A stretch of 64,000 nt of DNA from Exiguobacterium antarcticum DSM 14480 (lineage in GTDB: Bacteria > Bacillota > Bacilli > Exiguobacteriales > Exiguobacteriaceae): assembly GCF_000685865.1 (NCBI RefSeq), contig NZ_JMKS01000003.1:1679001-1743000 (forward strand), written 5' to 3'. A program made the translations under genes and the position numbers. The stretch's first letter is position 1. Every line of letters starts with the position of its first letter. The notes under the pieces were generated by a model that made no database searches, was not told where the DNA came from, and saw nothing but the letters and a program-made list of their open reading frames with translations. This document shows positions 33,954-42,111 of the stretch, one piece after another.

Positions 33954-35744
33954 TTATTTAGTAGTAGCGTTACACCCGGTCGCTTTGGCGAGCAGCTTCG
34001 AATAAGCCCGGGCACCTTTGATGTTCAAGTGGACACCGTCCTGTTCGAAGTACGACGGATGTTTGACGGCGACCGCATGCCAATCAATGAGCGAGACCCG
34101 TTTGCGTTCGGCCGCTTGTTTGAGCATCGTGTTGACCTCCTGCTCCCACGGACGCGGGACCCGTATCGTCACGAGGAAGACGTGATCGGCGTTTGCGAAC
34201 CGGTCGAGCAGTTCATCTAATTGATCAGGACGGAAACTGCCGTTTGTTCCAAGATGGAGAACAACTTGATGTCCGGTTTGGTTGTACGCCGCATATTTCG
34301 TGCTGAGCGGAAGAGCTTCCCGGAGCTGGCGTCCAAGTTTCGCATCGATCGTCACTTGTTGGAGCGTACTGCCGAGATAATCCTCGACCCCGAGCAGAAC
34401 CGAGTCGCCGATCGCAAGCGTCGGGCGGCACATCAATCGTGTTCGTTTCTCAGGCACCGGGTTCGTTGGCTTTTTGACGAGTGCCGGTTTCGCGTGCGGC
34501 GCGGCGACTTTCGGAATCGTTTGGTGAGCCGGTTCGTCCGACACGGCGAGAATCGATAAATTCCCGACAAAGCTGAGCAGGAGCAGGCTCACAAGTGACA
34601 CCGAAACCCACTTCGTCCGGGAAAACTGCCGGAAGGTCCGGGGGTGAATCTGGAATTGTCGGATGTATCCGAAAAGACCAAGCCGGCGAATCGGTCGCTC
34701 GACGAAATGATAGGAGAGTTCGGTCATGATGAGTAAAACCGTTAGAATTCCGAGACTCCGTCCGAACGAAAAGCTGCCGATCTGTTCGACGGGCGTCATC
34801 AAGGTGATAAGCGGGAAGTGCCACAAGTACAGACCGTACGACCGTTTACCAATCGCAATCAGCCACTTCGCTGCGAATAAACGGCTCCAGAAAGACGCCG
34901 GATGAGCGACGACGGCAATGAGTAAAGCAGCAAGAATAGCGACAAACACAAACCCGCCATAATACAGAAAACGACCGGACTCACTGGTGACGATCATGAA
35001 GAAAAGGAGGAACGGGATAGTCACGGCACCGGTAGCGTTCAATAAGCGGAAACCCCGTAACGGAATCTCCCGCTTAAATCGTTCCGGTCGCCAGGCGAAG
35101 GCGAGAAGACTGCCGATCAATAACGTAAACAACCGGGTATCTGTCCCGTAATAGACACGGCTCGGATCCGCATTTGGTGTAAACAGGAACACCATCAAGA
35201 CTGCCGACAGGACGGCAGTCAGTCCGATCCCCCACAGCAAGATCCGTTTGGAGGCAAGCCCGAAGCTGAGCACGACCGGAAAGACGAGATAAAATTGTTC
35301 TTCGATCGCCAGCGACCAGAGGTTTTGGACGGGAGACGGTTTTCCGAATGATTCGAAATAGGAGACGTCATGGACGATATACCACCAGTTCGTCAGGTAG
35401 ACGAGCGAAGCGGCGATGTCCTGGCGAAGCGTATGTAATAAGTCCCGCTCAAACAGCGTCACATAACTGAGGACGAGGACAAGCAGGACGAAAAGCGGGG
35501 GGAACAACCGGCGGAAGCGGTGCACCCAAAACCGTTTTAAATCAATCCGTCTGGTCTGTTGCCACTCACTGAGCAACAGGCCGGTAATCAAATAACCGGA
35601 CAGGACAAAAAACAGGTCGACGCCGAGGAATCCTCCAGGCAGCATCGGGACCGAAAGATGGTACAAAATGACAGCGATGACAGCAAAGGCGCGCAGTCCA
35701 TCGAGTCCGGGCATATATGTGGTCGAACGGTTCGATGATTTCAT
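33954..35744 (-). CDS. OatA-like acyltransferase-3/SGNH protein
   Basis: A 596-residue protein with an N-terminal acyltransferase-3 membrane domain (YMPGLDGLRAFAVIAVILYH, GVDLFFVLSGYLITGLL, WSLAIEEQFYLVFP) and a C-terminal extracellular SGNH hydrolase-fold domain. The latter has the catalytic Ser in AIGDSVLLG, the Asn in LGTNGS, and Asp-His in DGVHLN. This is the architecture of peptidoglycan O-acetyltransferase OatA, which acetylates muramic acid and gives lysozyme resistance. ATG 35744 follows GAAGGAG. Other cell-surface polymers remain possible targets. Monocistronic. Confidence 0.87.
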   Translation of the reverse strand: MKSSNRSTTYMPGLDGLRAFAVIAVILYHLSVPMLPGGFLGVDLFFVLSGYLITGLLLSEWQQTRRIDLKRFWVHRFRRLFPPLFVLLVLVLSYVTLFERDLLHTLRQDIAASLVYLTNWWYIVHDVSYFESFGKPSPVQNLWSLAIEEQFYLVFPVVLSFGLASKRILLWGIGLTAVLSAVLMVFLFTPNADPSRVYYGTDTRLFTLLIGSLLAFAWRPERFKREIPLRGFRLLNATGAVTIPFLLFFMIVTSESGRFLYYGGFVFVAILAALLIAVVAHPASFWSRLFAAKWLIAIGKRSYGLYLWHFPLITLMTPVEQIGSFSFGRSLGILTVLLIMTELSYHFVERPIRRLGLFGYIRQFQIHPRTFRQFSRTKWVSVSLVSLLLLSFVGNLSILAVSDEPAHQTIPKVAAPHAKPALVKKPTNPVPEKRTRLMCRPTLAIGDSVLLGVEDYLGSTLQQVTIDAKLGRQLREALPLSTKYAAYNQTGHQVVLHLGTNGSFRPDQLDELLDRFANADHVFLVTIRVPRPWEQEVNTMLKQAAERKRVSLIDWHAVAVKHPSYFEQDGVHLNIKGARAYSKLLAKATGCNATTK

Positions 35745-35841
35745 AAGTAAAAAACTCCTTCAAAGCTGTGCCTAAAGAATGACATTCTCTAGTGTATCGA
35801 ATTCCAATTCAGAAGGAGTGTCGAACCAGTAACAACAAACT

Positions 35842-35870
35842 AAAAAAACAATCCCGTTAAAGGATTGTTT
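35842..35870 (-). terminator. Terminator left behind a kinase remnant
   Basis: On the minus strand ACAATCC pairs with GGATTGT, followed by seven T bases, right after the stop of the histidine-kinase fragment. Confidence 0.8.
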
Positions 35871-36025
35871 CAGGCAACGGGTAACCGAATCGAGACGATG
35901 AACCGAGTTTTTGCGGACGTCAACTCCAATGTTCCTGTATGGAGTGTGACGATTTGCTCGATGATCGACAGACCGATGCCGGATCCACCGTTGGAAGAAA
36001 CCTTGTACCTTAAGAAAACATCCAT
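35870..36025 (-). pseudogene. Remnant of a histidine kinase (C-terminal end)
   Basis: About 50 codons reading FLRYKVSSNGGSGIGLSII and ending SIRLPVA. This is the G2 box and terminal strand of a HATPase_c domain (GGSGIGLSI...HTG...). No upstream kinase sequence survives: the frame runs into unrelated sequence and the ada promoter. The terminator is retained. It is the relic of a deleted two-component sensor. An extension to 36130 in the same frame lacks similarity to kinases. Confidence 0.75.
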
Positions 36026-36093
36026 GCCTGATTTTCGGCGACATGCCGGACGATAAACTCGGTATACTGAAGAAAAGAAGGGGAGGGCCTGAT

Positions 36094-37146
36094 ATGAATA
36101 CTTTACCGGAAACGGATTATTATGCGGCACTCGTCCGCCGTGATGCCTCCTACGAGGGGAGCTTTTTTGTCGGCGTCAAGACGACAGGAATTTTTTGCCG
36201 GCCGACGTGTCCGGCGCGGAAACCGAAGCCGGAGAACTGCGAATTTTTTGAGACGGCGAAAGAGGCGTTGCTTGCGTCGTACCGTCCGTGTTTACGCTGT
36301 AAACCACTGGCCTATCCTGGTGACAGTGACGTCATCAGCCGCTTGGTTGCCGCTGTCGAAGCAAGTCCCGAGAAACGGTTCAAAGACGCCGACTTCCGTG
36401 AATTGGGACTCGATGCCTCGACCGCCCGGCGTCAGTTCAAAAAACGGTTCGGGATGACATTCGTCGAATACGCCCGGTCCCGGCGGATGGGACTGGCGAT
36501 GAAAGAAATCCGCAACGGGCAACCGGTCATCGAGGCGCAACTGGCGAGCGGTTATGAATCGAGCAGCGGTTTCCGCGATGCCTTTGCCCGCATCATGGGC
36601 GAGACACCCAAACGATGGGACGGAACATACCTTCAGGCGAAGTGGCTCGATACGCCGCTCGGACCGATGCTGGCGATTGCCGATGAACAAGGACTCCACT
36701 TACTGGAATTCGTGGACCGCCGGGGGCTGGAACGGGAAGTGGAACGGTTGCGGCTCGCAGCCCGCGCCGTCATCATTCCCGGCGAAACACCGGTTTTTGA
36801 GCAAGTGACAGTTCAACTGGAAGCGTACTTTGCCGGAAGATGTGACCGCTTTGATCTTCCGCTCGTCCTCTACGGGACGCCGTTTCAGAGACAGGTCTGG
36901 GAACAGTTGCAACAGATTCCTGCAGGTGAGACGATTTCCTATCAGGAACTCGCAGTGCGCGTCGGTAATCCGGCAGCGGTCCGTGCCGTCGCCCGGGCAA
37001 ATGGCGCCAATCAACTCGCACTGATCATTCCGTGTCATCGGGTCATCCGCTTGACGGGTGATCTCGGAGGTTACGCCGGCGGCTTGGCGCGAAAAGCCGC
37101 CTTATTAAAATTGGAGCGGACGAAGAGGGGATTGAATCATGTATGA
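36094..37146 (+). CDS. ada: Adaptive-response protein Ada (AraC regulator plus O6-alkylguanine transferase)
   Basis: A 350-residue three-part protein. An N-terminal Zn domain with Cys35, Cys39, Cys66 and Cys69 accepts methyl groups from phosphotriesters. An AraC-type helix-turn-helix follows (FRELGLDASTARRQFKKRFG, ASGYESSSGF). The C-terminal O6-methylguanine methyltransferase has IIPCHRVI with acceptor Cys314. It repairs alkylated DNA and, once methylated, activates the operon. The ATG at 36094 (GGGAGGG upstream) was chosen over an in-frame ATG 17 codons earlier. It overlaps the next gene by four bases (ATGA). In Bacillus AdaA and AdaB are separate; here they are fused as in E. coli. Confidence 0.92.
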   Translation: MNTLPETDYYAALVRRDASYEGSFFVGVKTTGIFCRPTCPARKPKPENCEFFETAKEALLASYRPCLRCKPLAYPGDSDVISRLVAAVEASPEKRFKDADFRELGLDASTARRQFKKRFGMTFVEYARSRRMGLAMKEIRNGQPVIEAQLASGYESSSGFRDAFARIMGETPKRWDGTYLQAKWLDTPLGPMLAIADEQGLHLLEFVDRRGLEREVERLRLAARAVIIPGETPVFEQVTVQLEAYFAGRCDRFDLPLVLYGTPFQRQVWEQLQQIPAGETISYQELAVRVGNPAAVRAVARANGANQLALIIPCHRVIRLTGDLGGYAGGLARKAALLKLERTKRGLNHV

Positions 37147-38195
37147 GTTTGATTAAAGATGTGTTTACACCAGACTGGTTGAACCGGTTGGGGAAAGCGG
37201 TGCAGGCACCGGACTTTAAAGACGTCGTGCAACAAGGTGACTGGGAGGAGCTGGCGTTTAAGCAGCGGGTCCGCCGAATTGCAACCGAGCTCGAGCGATA
37301 TTTGCCGGCTGACTTTGAGCAAGCGGCGACACACCTCGAAACAATCGCCCCGGAGTTTCCGGGACTGCCGGGCATCGTTTTTCCGGATTATATTGAAGTT
37401 TATGCGCCGAATGATGCCTGGGACCGGGCAATGGTAGCACTGGAACGGTTGACCCGTCACTCGACGTCGGAGTTTGCCGTCCGACGGTTCCTGCTCGAAG
37501 ATCAAGAGCGGTTTTTAGAAATCGCGGTCCGGTGGAGTCAGTCGAGTGACGAGCACGTCCGGCGCTTGGCATCAGAAGGAACCCGGCCGCGCCTACCGTG
37601 GGGACAACGGATTCCAGCGTTGATTGCCGATCCGCGTCCGGTTCTGCCGATTTTAGATGACTTGCTGCAGGACGAGGCGCTGTACGTCCGCAAGAGTGTC
37701 GCTAATCATCTCAACGATATCGCAAAGACCCATCCGGAACTCGTCATCGAACGGTTGGAACAGCTCGGGACCCATCCGCATACGGACTGGATTTTACGGC
37801 ATGCGTCACGGATGCTCCTGAAACAAGGACATCCGGACGTCTTAAAGGCGTTTGGTCTCGTTACGCGGGGGACGGTGACGATCGACGAACTGACGGTGAC
37901 ACCGACGCTTGCGATTGGCGGAGAATTGACCTTTTCCTTTGAAGTGACGACAACAGAACCACAAGTTCTGCGCATCGAATATGCAATCGACTATGTCAAA
38001 AAACGGGGGACGAGTCAAAAGGTCTTTCGGATCAGTGAACGGCAGGTGACGGGACGGGAAACGTTTGCGAAACGGCAGTCGTTCCGGAATTTGACGACGC
38101 GGGTCCATTATCCGGGTACACACCAGCTAACAATCCTGATTAACGGTGAAGCGTATGCGACTGCAGCTTTTGACGTAGAGGAGGAAACAGAATGA
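37143..38195 (+). CDS. alkC: AlkC/AlkD-type DNA alkylation repair glycosylase
   Basis: A 350-residue HEAT-repeat-like DNA glycosylase of the AlkC type, which removes N3-methyl adducts. The hallmark stretch SSDEHVRRLASEGTRPRLPW is present, followed by helical repeats (VRKSVANHLNDIAKTHPELV). The C-terminal 90 residues form a beta-rich domain (YAIDYVKKRGTSQKVFR), also common in AlkC. It is coupled to ada by a four-base overlap and to a third gene likewise, so it belongs to the adaptive response operon. Confidence 0.85.
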   Translation: MSLIKDVFTPDWLNRLGKAVQAPDFKDVVQQGDWEELAFKQRVRRIATELERYLPADFEQAATHLETIAPEFPGLPGIVFPDYIEVYAPNDAWDRAMVALERLTRHSTSEFAVRRFLLEDQERFLEIAVRWSQSSDEHVRRLASEGTRPRLPWGQRIPALIADPRPVLPILDDLLQDEALYVRKSVANHLNDIAKTHPELVIERLEQLGTHPHTDWILRHASRMLLKQGHPDVLKAFGLVTRGTVTIDELTVTPTLAIGGELTFSFEVTTTEPQVLRIEYAIDYVKKRGTSQKVFRISERQVTGRETFAKRQSFRNLTTRVHYPGTHQLTILINGEAYATAAFDVEEETE

Positions 38196-38518
38196 ACGGT
38201 CGGCATCCGGACTTTACGACGTCCCGTTTACACATTGAAGCAGCAGATACGACGGACGGTTGTGTCTGGACACTGCAGACACGGGATAGACAACAGATTG
38301 CAACGATTCAGTTCAGCGGTCAGCAACTCAGCTATGACGCACTTGATCCGACTGACCGAGCGGGGTACATCGAAGAAGCATTGACGGTCATCGTCGCGTA
38401 TCTGGCCCGAACGTTGTTATTACCGTTCGTGATGGGACGGGACGGAGAAGCAGCGGTTTGGCTCGGGAATGGCTTTCATGCGGACGGACCGGTCTTTCGA
38501 CGTGACTTGATGCATTGA
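38192..38518 (+). CDS. Hypothetical protein in the ada-alkC operon
   Basis: A 108-residue protein of unknown function, third in the operon and coupled to alkC by a four-base overlap. Sequence is mixed alpha/beta with RQQIATIQFSG and a hydrophobic helix VIVAYLARTLLLPFVMG, possibly buried rather than transmembrane. No motif known to me is seen. The position suggests a role in alkylation repair, but this is inference. Confidence 0.65.
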   Translation: MNGRHPDFTTSRLHIEAADTTDGCVWTLQTRDRQQIATIQFSGQQLSYDALDPTDRAGYIEEALTVIVAYLARTLLLPFVMGRDGEAAVWLGNGFHADGPVFRRDLMH

Positions 38519-38548
38519 AGTGGGGAAAATCATTAAACAAAGTGAGCC

Positions 38549-38686
38549 AAGAATCGTCTTTCCTCCGCTCGCTTTTCTCAGGCGGAACGCAAGCCGCGGT
38601 CGTCCCCCTGACGACCGGGTTTCGCCTGTTCCTGACGGAAGCACGCTTCCTTTTCCTGTAGAAGTCGAGTGGAGTCGACGATTCTT
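38549..38686 (-). repeat. Dispersed structured repeat, copy 4
   Basis: A 138-bp element bounded by AAGAATCGTC and GACGATTCTT. On the minus strand: CGACTTCTACAGGAAAAGG, arm GGAAGC/GCTTCC, GTCAGGAACA, arm GGTCGTC/GACGACC, then GGCTTGCGTTCCGCCTGAG. It is the most divergent copy but keeps every stem. Confidence 0.78.
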
Positions 38687-38703
38687 TTGAATAAACAAAA
38701 ATA

Positions 38704-38746
38704 AAACCGTCTCTTCAGAAAACGTGCTTCTGAAGAGACGGTTTTT
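38704..38746. terminator. Bidirectional terminator
   Basis: AACCGTCTCTTCAGAA pairs perfectly with TTCTGAAGAGACGGTT, with T tracts on both strands, between the ada operon and the small membrane protein gene. Confidence 0.92.
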
Positions 38747-38756
38747 CGTGTCCGGA

Positions 38757-39053
38757 TTACGGTTCTGAGATGCCGTTTGCGAGTAACAGCAAAAAGGTGA
38801 TGACGGATAACGATAGTAAAAAGGCAATGTTCGCCAAGATGCTAAACCATTTGACGTAGCTGTTCTCCGATCGAAGCCCAAGCACCAGCGAAACGATATA
38901 CCCGATTCCGACCAAGATGTTGAGACCGATCGGCACCCACAGGCTGAGATTCGGGAAAAACCGTCCGCTCAGTAAATAGGACGTCAACATATTAAACAGC
39001 AGCAAACCGAGCGTCAAGAAGACCGGAAAATACGTCTGCTTGGATTGATTCAT
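38757..39053 (-). CDS. Small membrane protein, three helices
   Basis: A 98-residue hydrophobic protein, with three predicted membrane helices (YFPVFLTLGLLLFNMLTSYL, LWVPIGLNILVGIGYIVSLV, FLLSLSVITFLLLLANG). It is not recognised. Its start overlaps the stop of the P-loop kinase gene by four bases, so the two are translated together. It ends just before a bidirectional terminator. Function unknown. Confidence 0.65.
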   Translation of the reverse strand: MNQSKQTYFPVFLTLGLLLFNMLTSYLLSGRFFPNLSLWVPIGLNILVGIGYIVSLVLGLRSENSYVKWFSILANIAFLLSLSVITFLLLLANGISEP

Positions 39054-39634
39054 CGTTCGACCAGATTCGTCGACCAGTTAAAGTGTCGGCAAATCGTCTC
39101 GGCACTTTCGCCGGCCGAACGCCCCTCGGTATCAAGGCGGAGATAGTTGGGATACGGCAGTTCCCCTGGAAGCGAATGCGTCCGGTACTGTTCGGCGGTT
39201 TCAAGCAAGTTGGCTTCCGACGCGGCGATGTCCCGTTTCGTGAACTTATGGAGTAAACGGTTCTCAGTCTGGTTCCGGGCCAGACGGGTGGACATTTCAG
39301 CTTCCAGTTCAACGATGAAGACTTCGGCACCGGCCTCTTCAAACAGTTGAACGGTCTCTTCGATGAATTCGATGCCGCCGTCTTCGACGCCAAACAAGCA
39401 TAAAAACGTAAAAATGACGCCTTCGAGATCACTGACCGCCATTTCCTTGAACATTTCCCGCCGGATCAAGTCCTTCAGCTTATGATGCGCCGGTTTCGTG
39501 AAATCAAAATACGGATGCAACAAGTCGATCGTCTGATGGTTATGGAATAATTTCATGCCCGTTTTTTGTTCGAGTTCCTGACCAATCGTCATTTTGCCGA
39601 CCGCTTGCGGACCGAGTAACATAACAAACTTCAT
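39050..39634 (-). CDS. P-loop AAA-family/nucleotide kinase-like protein
   Basis: A 194-residue P-loop protein with Walker A GPQAVGKMT near the N-terminus (residues 8-16). A DxxxHPYF-type segment follows (NHQTIDLLHPYFDF), as in small-molecule kinases. An Arg-rich lid (RLARNQTENRLLHKFTKRD) lies in the second half. It is likely a small-molecule kinase of unknown substrate, like proteins annotated as AAA family ATPase in Bacillales. ATG 39634 was chosen because AGGAAGAGGTG precedes it, rather than 12 codons earlier. It forms an operon with the small membrane protein. Confidence 0.72.
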   Translation of the reverse strand: MKFVMLLGPQAVGKMTIGQELEQKTGMKLFHNHQTIDLLHPYFDFTKPAHHKLKDLIRREMFKEMAVSDLEGVIFTFLCLFGVEDGGIEFIEETVQLFEEAGAEVFIVELEAEMSTRLARNQTENRLLHKFTKRDIAASEANLLETAEQYRTHSLPGELPYPNYLRLDTEGRSAGESAETICRHFNWSTNLVER

Positions 39635-39692
39635 CCTGACACCTCTTCCTTTTTTTGTTAATACTAGCACAGAAAAACGGAGTGTTCACATT

Positions 39693-39720
39693 AGAACGTT
39701 TGTTCGCAAAATGGTATAAT
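39693..39720 (+). promoter_or_regulatory. Extended -10 promoter with LexA-like (SOS) box
   Basis: TGGTATAAT (39712-39720) is an extended -10. AGAACGTTTGTTCG (39693-39706) contains the Gram-positive SOS core GAAC-N4-GTTC over the -35 area. It differs from CGAACRNRYGTTYC at three less conserved places. It lies between the divergent kinase and NUMOD4 genes. Confidence 0.55.
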
Positions 39721-39770
39721 GACAGTAGGAAGTGTTGTCGTTTTAGGACCGAATGGAGGTCATTGATTAT

Positions 39771-40295
39771 ATGGAACATTGGAAGGCAGTACAGGGCTAT
39801 GCAGGCATGTATCAAGTCTCAACATCAGGGAACGTCCGGTCGCTCGACCGGACCATCGAGACGAGTCGTGGTGTCAAACAACGGCGGCAAGGTGTTGTGT
39901 TGCGCCCACGGATCAATCAAGAAGGTTACCGGAAAGTGACGTTGTACAAACAAGGACGCGGGGAACGGTTTTATGTCGCCGAGCTTGTCGCCAAAGCGTT
40001 TCTCGATTCCGAGGCCACGCACGACCGGATTATCCGGGCGGACGGTGATCGTGTAAACGATCAGATCGATAATCTGACCGTCAAACCGTCGACGACTCAA
40101 GCGTATGCATCGCTCCTCGACGAGTTCGACCTGTTATTGACGCAACACATCGAATTGTCGCCGCGGCAGATCCGGGACATTCGGCGTCGCTATCAAACCG
40201 GGCTTTCGATTCGCCGGTTGGCGTTGACCTATCAGGTGACGGAAAATCGGATTCGCAACATCATCGATAAGAAGGAAGCCCAGTATATTAGTTAA
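39771..40295 (+). CDS. NUMOD4-HTH protein with degenerate HNH
   Basis: A 174-residue protein. It begins with a NUMOD4 motif (EHWKAVQGYAGMYQVSTSGN, then VRSLDR), a DNA-binding element of phage and homing endonucleases. The middle looks like an HNH region (RINQEGYRKVTLYKQ, YVAELVAKAFLD, then DGDRVNDQIDNL), but the usual His of NHIDG is absent (IIRADG), so nuclease activity is doubtful. The C-terminus is a helix-turn-helix (RRYQTGLSIRRLALTYQ, VTENRIRNII). The start at ATG 39771 follows GGAGGTCATTGATTAT. No phage or intron genes surround it. It may be a domesticated DNA-binding protein. Confidence 0.75.
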   Translation: MEHWKAVQGYAGMYQVSTSGNVRSLDRTIETSRGVKQRRQGVVLRPRINQEGYRKVTLYKQGRGERFYVAELVAKAFLDSEATHDRIIRADGDRVNDQIDNLTVKPSTTQAYASLLDEFDLLLTQHIELSPRQIRDIRRRYQTGLSIRRLALTYQVTENRIRNIIDKKEAQYIS

Positions 40296-40297
40296 AC

Positions 40298-40337
40298 AAC
40301 AAACAGACCCTGTGCTGAGGCACGGGGTCTGTTTGTC
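40298..40337. terminator. Bidirectional terminator
   Basis: ACAAACAGACCC pairs with GGGTCTGTTTGT, inner GTG with CAC; between converging NUMOD4 and chemoreceptor genes. Confidence 0.85.
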
Positions 40338-40338
40338 T

Positions 40339-41994
40339 TTAATGGGACGGACCAACAATCGTCCGGTTGAGGGACTCGATTTGTTCCCCGATGATGTGAC
40401 CATGTGACTTTAGTTCACGTTGTCGTTCGCTGTTCGCTTGAATATTGGTTTCAAGAGCCTGACTGTAGGTAGTCAATTCCAGCAAAATCGTCTGAATCAG
40501 CTGGAAATGTTCCCGGATTCGCGGTTGCAACGAATGGACCAGTGTCCGGTCCGTCTCGACCTGAACGAGTGAGGCTTCAATCAGTTGGGCATTATGCAGA
40601 ACGGAAACCATCTGTCGAGTGCTTTGTTCAAGCTGTTTGTGGGTCGTCTCGATTTGTGTCGTCATCTGCAAGACATCTTGTTCGATCTGCCCGATGCTGG
40701 CCGTCAAATCGCGATTGGCTTGATTGATCTGATCGATGCTCCGTTTGATATCGAGCGCAAGCGACTCGACTTCTTTGGCGACGATGACGAAACCGCGGCC
40801 TTCTTCGCCGGCGCGGGTTGCTTCGATCAAGGCGTTGAGCGATAAGCGTCGTGTCGCTTCCGCTACTTGTTGGATGTAACGGATCGATGCGTTCATTTGC
40901 TGATTGCGTACCGTTGCGTCTTCAAGCGAGTGTGACGTCTTCGACGACAAAGTTTGCAGCAACGTCGTATCTTGTTGCAACGACTCAAGGATTTGATGAC
41001 TGGACGTTGCTGCGTCATTAAAGGTGATGACCCGTTGGTGACTGGTCTGAATCGATTGATCCATCGTCGCGAGTGCATCGATCGAGGTCGTAAGGGATCG
41101 GCTCGATTCTTCGACAATCTGCTCCATCTGAGTCGACTGGTCCGTCAAAGACGTCGCCACCTGATGAACGGCAAGGACGGATGCATCAATCGAGTCGAGC
41201 TGTGCGGAAAAACCGGGTTGCGTCGCTTCGAGTCGTTCGCTCGCAATCGCGATTTCTTGCGTTAAGGTTCCGACTTGCTGCATCAGTTGATTGTATTGAT
41301 GGGTCAGTTGCTGTAATTCAAAGGTCGTCGAGTGGATCTGGATCGGTTGATAGGTTCGTCTCGCATAGGCCTCCTCGATTTTTAACGAGAGGACGGACAA
41401 GGGCGCCAGTTGTTTTTTGATACGGGCGCGGATCAACAGGCTGACGAAACACAGGACGATGATTCCGAGCACACCGAGTTTCAAGGCGAGTGCTTTAGCA
41501 GGCGCGACCAATCGTGCTTGATCGACCGATAAAAACAACACATCATTGACTTCTGGAATCGACATGGCGAGAACGAATCGATCGTTACTCGTAAACGTCA
41601 TCACGCGTGTTTTCTTCAATTGTTGCGTGACGTCTTTTTTCTGTTTCGTCGTCAACGCTAACGGCTGGATGGCTACGTTTTTTGTCGCTAACGACTGGAT
41701 GGCCGCATCATAGTCGTCGCGTGCCATATCTGCGAGTTGCTGATTCTTCAAACGTTTGATGGCGCGTGTCCGCTCCTGTTCGTCTTCCGGATAGGCTAAG
41801 TAGATCGAACGGATATTGGCATCAAGCATCGTCATCTCCCGTTCGAGCCGTTCACTGACGGACTTCGTCGAGGTCCGGTATAACTCTTCGACGCTTAGTG
41901 CGCTGATCACTAAGAGTCCCGCCGCGACGATCGGGATCAACCAGTTATTCAATTGCTGGGCGAGCAGTCTTTTTTTCTCTGTAGGTTGCTTCAT
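40339..41994 (-). CDS. Methyl-accepting chemotaxis protein with extracellular sensor
   Basis: A 551-residue chemoreceptor. The N-terminal helix (LNNWLIPIVAAGLLVISALS) is followed by an extracellular region of about 140 residues, a second membrane helix (LALKLGVLGIIVLCFVSLLI), a HAMP-like linker and the coiled-coil signalling domain. The MCP tip region is RRLSLNALIEATRAGEEGRG, then FVIVAKEVESLA. The ligand domain is not assigned. The start was set at MKQPTEKKR (ATG 41994; GGAGGAGATG upstream). It is the second chemoreceptor in the window; it is monocistronic. Confidence 0.85.
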   Translation of the reverse strand: MKQPTEKKRLLAQQLNNWLIPIVAAGLLVISALSVEELYRTSTKSVSERLEREMTMLDANIRSIYLAYPEDEQERTRAIKRLKNQQLADMARDDYDAAIQSLATKNVAIQPLALTTKQKKDVTQQLKKTRVMTFTSNDRFVLAMSIPEVNDVLFLSVDQARLVAPAKALALKLGVLGIIVLCFVSLLIRARIKKQLAPLSVLSLKIEEAYARRTYQPIQIHSTTFELQQLTHQYNQLMQQVGTLTQEIAIASERLEATQPGFSAQLDSIDASVLAVHQVATSLTDQSTQMEQIVEESSRSLTTSIDALATMDQSIQTSHQRVITFNDAATSSHQILESLQQDTTLLQTLSSKTSHSLEDATVRNQQMNASIRYIQQVAEATRRLSLNALIEATRAGEEGRGFVIVAKEVESLALDIKRSIDQINQANRDLTASIGQIEQDVLQMTTQIETTHKQLEQSTRQMVSVLHNAQLIEASLVQVETDRTLVHSLQPRIREHFQLIQTILLELTTYSQALETNIQANSERQRELKSHGHIIGEQIESLNRTIVGPSH

Positions 41995-42083
41995 CAGTCT
42001 CATCTCCTCCATTCTTCCTATCGGAAAGTGAAGGGGTAGATTGTATGAAGAAACCGTAGTGTTCTTGTAAAGGTTTGCTACAC

Positions 42084-42107
42084 AAAAAAAGACATCCGAG
42101 GATGTCT
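42084..42107 (-). terminator. Intrinsic terminator
   Basis: GACATCC pairs with GGATGTC and a run of seven T follows on the minus strand, after the small membrane protein gene. Confidence 0.85.
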
Positions 42108-42111
42108 GGTG

